The translations under genes and the position numbers were made by a program. From an uncultured Eubacteriales bacterium (GTDB lineage Bacteria > Bacillota > Clostridia > Oscillospirales > CAG-272), in assembly GCA_900542425.1 (NCBI GenBank), contig UQNQ01000032.1:1-15891 (forward strand): a DNA stretch of 15,891 nt, in the 5' to 3' direction. Below, piece by piece: positions 15,422 to 15,891 of the stretch (the first letter of the stretch is position 1; every line of letters begins with the position of its first letter). Below the pieces are notes generated by a model. That model was not told where the DNA came from. It searched no databases and worked only from the letters and a program-made list of their open reading frames with translations.

Positions 15422-15717
15422 TATATCGAAGGGTCGGCAAGCGCCCTTTCAAGCCATATGGTTCCGATATCAAATGCATCATATAAGCCTGATTTGTTAC
15501 CTTGCTTGATGATTTTCGGATTTTCTCCTGTGGTTAAAACCTGTACCAATATATTATCTGGTACCTCTGCGCCTCCAACCATTTTATTAGTCAAAATCAT
15601 CATAAAGAGATAACATTTCTCTGTCATATCACCATAACATATCACATTTTTTTCTCTGACAAGGGGTTTTCCTTTATAAACCGAATATTTTCCTTCTAAC
15701 GGCAATTTATCATTCAT
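15421..15717 (-). CDS. Small conserved-looking protein of unknown function (98 residues)
   Basis: I do not recognise a named family. The protein is soluble in appearance, without signal peptide or membrane segment. Visible features are KYSVYKGKPLVREKNVICYG near the N-terminus, then a hydrophobic stretch YLFMMIL, then VLVQVLTTG, and a C-terminal GLYDAFDIGTIWLERAL. The pattern of alternating strands and a final helix suggests a small compact domain. I chose ATG 15715-15717; the frame could extend to a TTG at 15753, but a consensus promoter predicts transcription from about 15764, and GAAAGG lies 12 bases before the ATG. It has its own promoter and its own terminator, so it can be expressed as a single-gene unit. 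Confidence 0.75.
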   Translation of the reverse strand: MNDKLPLEGKYSVYKGKPLVREKNVICYGDMTEKCYLFMMILTNKMVGGAEVPDNILVQVLTTGENPKIIKQGNKSGLYDAFDIGTIWLERALADPSI

Positions 15718-15770
15718 CTTATTATTAAACCTTTCTACAATTACCAAAAACAATCAGCTATATCATTTTT

Positions 15771-15799
15771 ATTATAACATCGAATCATTATATTGTCAA
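15771..15799 (-). promoter_or_regulatory. Consensus sigma-A promoter for the 98-residue gene
   Basis: On the - strand a perfect -35 TTGACA (15794-15799) is followed by exactly 17 bases and a perfect -10 TATAAT (15771-15776). Transcription should start near 15764, giving a leader of about 47 bases before the ATG at 15717. It begins directly after the stop of the FtsB/DivIC-like gene. Such an exact match suggests strong, largely constitutive expression. Confidence 0.85.
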
Positions 15800-15806
15800 G
15801 TAACGA

Positions 15807-15891
15807 TTATTTTCCGTCAATAAAAACAATTTCGCCGTTTTTATGATATCCAAGAACTTCTCTGGCGCATTTTTCGATATAATCCTCTTTC
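15807..15891 (-). CDS. C-terminal end of an FtsB/DivIC-type septum formation initiator (partial)
   Basis: On the - strand the last 27 codons of a gene run into the window edge and end with TAA at 15807-15809. The visible residues read EDYIEKCAREVLGYHKNGEI, then VFIDGK. This matches the C-terminal pattern of FtsB/DivIC proteins (E-x-I-E-K-x-A-R-E-x-L-G, then P/N-G-E-I-V-x-I-D). These are small bitopic division proteins with a coiled coil that join the FtsL/FtsQ complex at the septum. The membrane segment and coiled coil lie outside the window, so the call rests only on the tail. Confidence 0.7.
   Translation of the reverse strand, partial: KEDYIEKCAREVLGYHKNGEIVFIDGK

Noticed and set aside
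15718..15753. Twelve-codon upstream extension of the 98-residue gene to a TTG start
   Set aside because: It would begin about 11 bases after the predicted transcription start with no ribosome binding site; ATG 15717 with GAAAGG upstream fits better.

Overview
The window looks like chromosome from an anaerobic low-GC Firmicute, most likely class Clostridia. The evidence is the AT-rich composition, GGAGG-type ribosome binding sites, the CdaA-type diadenylate cyclase next to a YbbR-domain protein, a bifunctional Rel protein followed by dtd and a HemZ-type radical SAM protein, and a SpoVB/MurJ-type flippase. No genus can be assigned from the sequence alone.

Region 1 (35-13221, + strand) is an unbroken run of ten genes with gaps of only 6 to 39 bases, so it probably forms one operon whose promoter lies before the window or at its very edge. 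The order is: cdaA (c-di-AMP synthase); a short CdaR-like protein with one YbbR domain; an uncharacterised FAD-dependent dehydrogenase (COG2509 type); recJ; rel (bifunctional ppGpp synthetase/hydrolase); dtd (D-aminoacyl-tRNA deacylase); hemZ-like radical SAM; a uridine-kinase-like nucleoside kinase; an MtaD-like adenosine-derivative deaminase; and a polytopic MOP-superfamily flippase. The common thread is nucleotide messengers (c-di-AMP, ppGpp), nucleotide and nucleoside turnover, translation quality control and the cell envelope. Two frequent neighbours of such genes, glmM after cdaR and apt before rel, are absent.

Region 2 (13222-13537) separates convergent genes and has no credible ORF. 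It is almost entirely structured: two copies of a 66-base direct repeat, each with internal inverted ends, flank three separate strong hairpins, one of which looks like a bidirectional terminator.

Region 3 (13538-15891, - strand) holds a heparinase II/III-family lyase without a signal peptide, a rho-independent terminator directly upstream of it, a 98-residue protein of unknown function behind a consensus sigma-A promoter, and at the window edge the C-terminal 27 codons of an FtsB/DivIC-type septum protein.

The housekeeping genes are ordinary. The best candidates for something undescribed are the structured repeat region, the terminator placed just before the lyase gene, and the flavoprotein inside a c-di-AMP operon. 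I found no RNA genes, insertion sequences, CRISPR arrays or recognised defence system.
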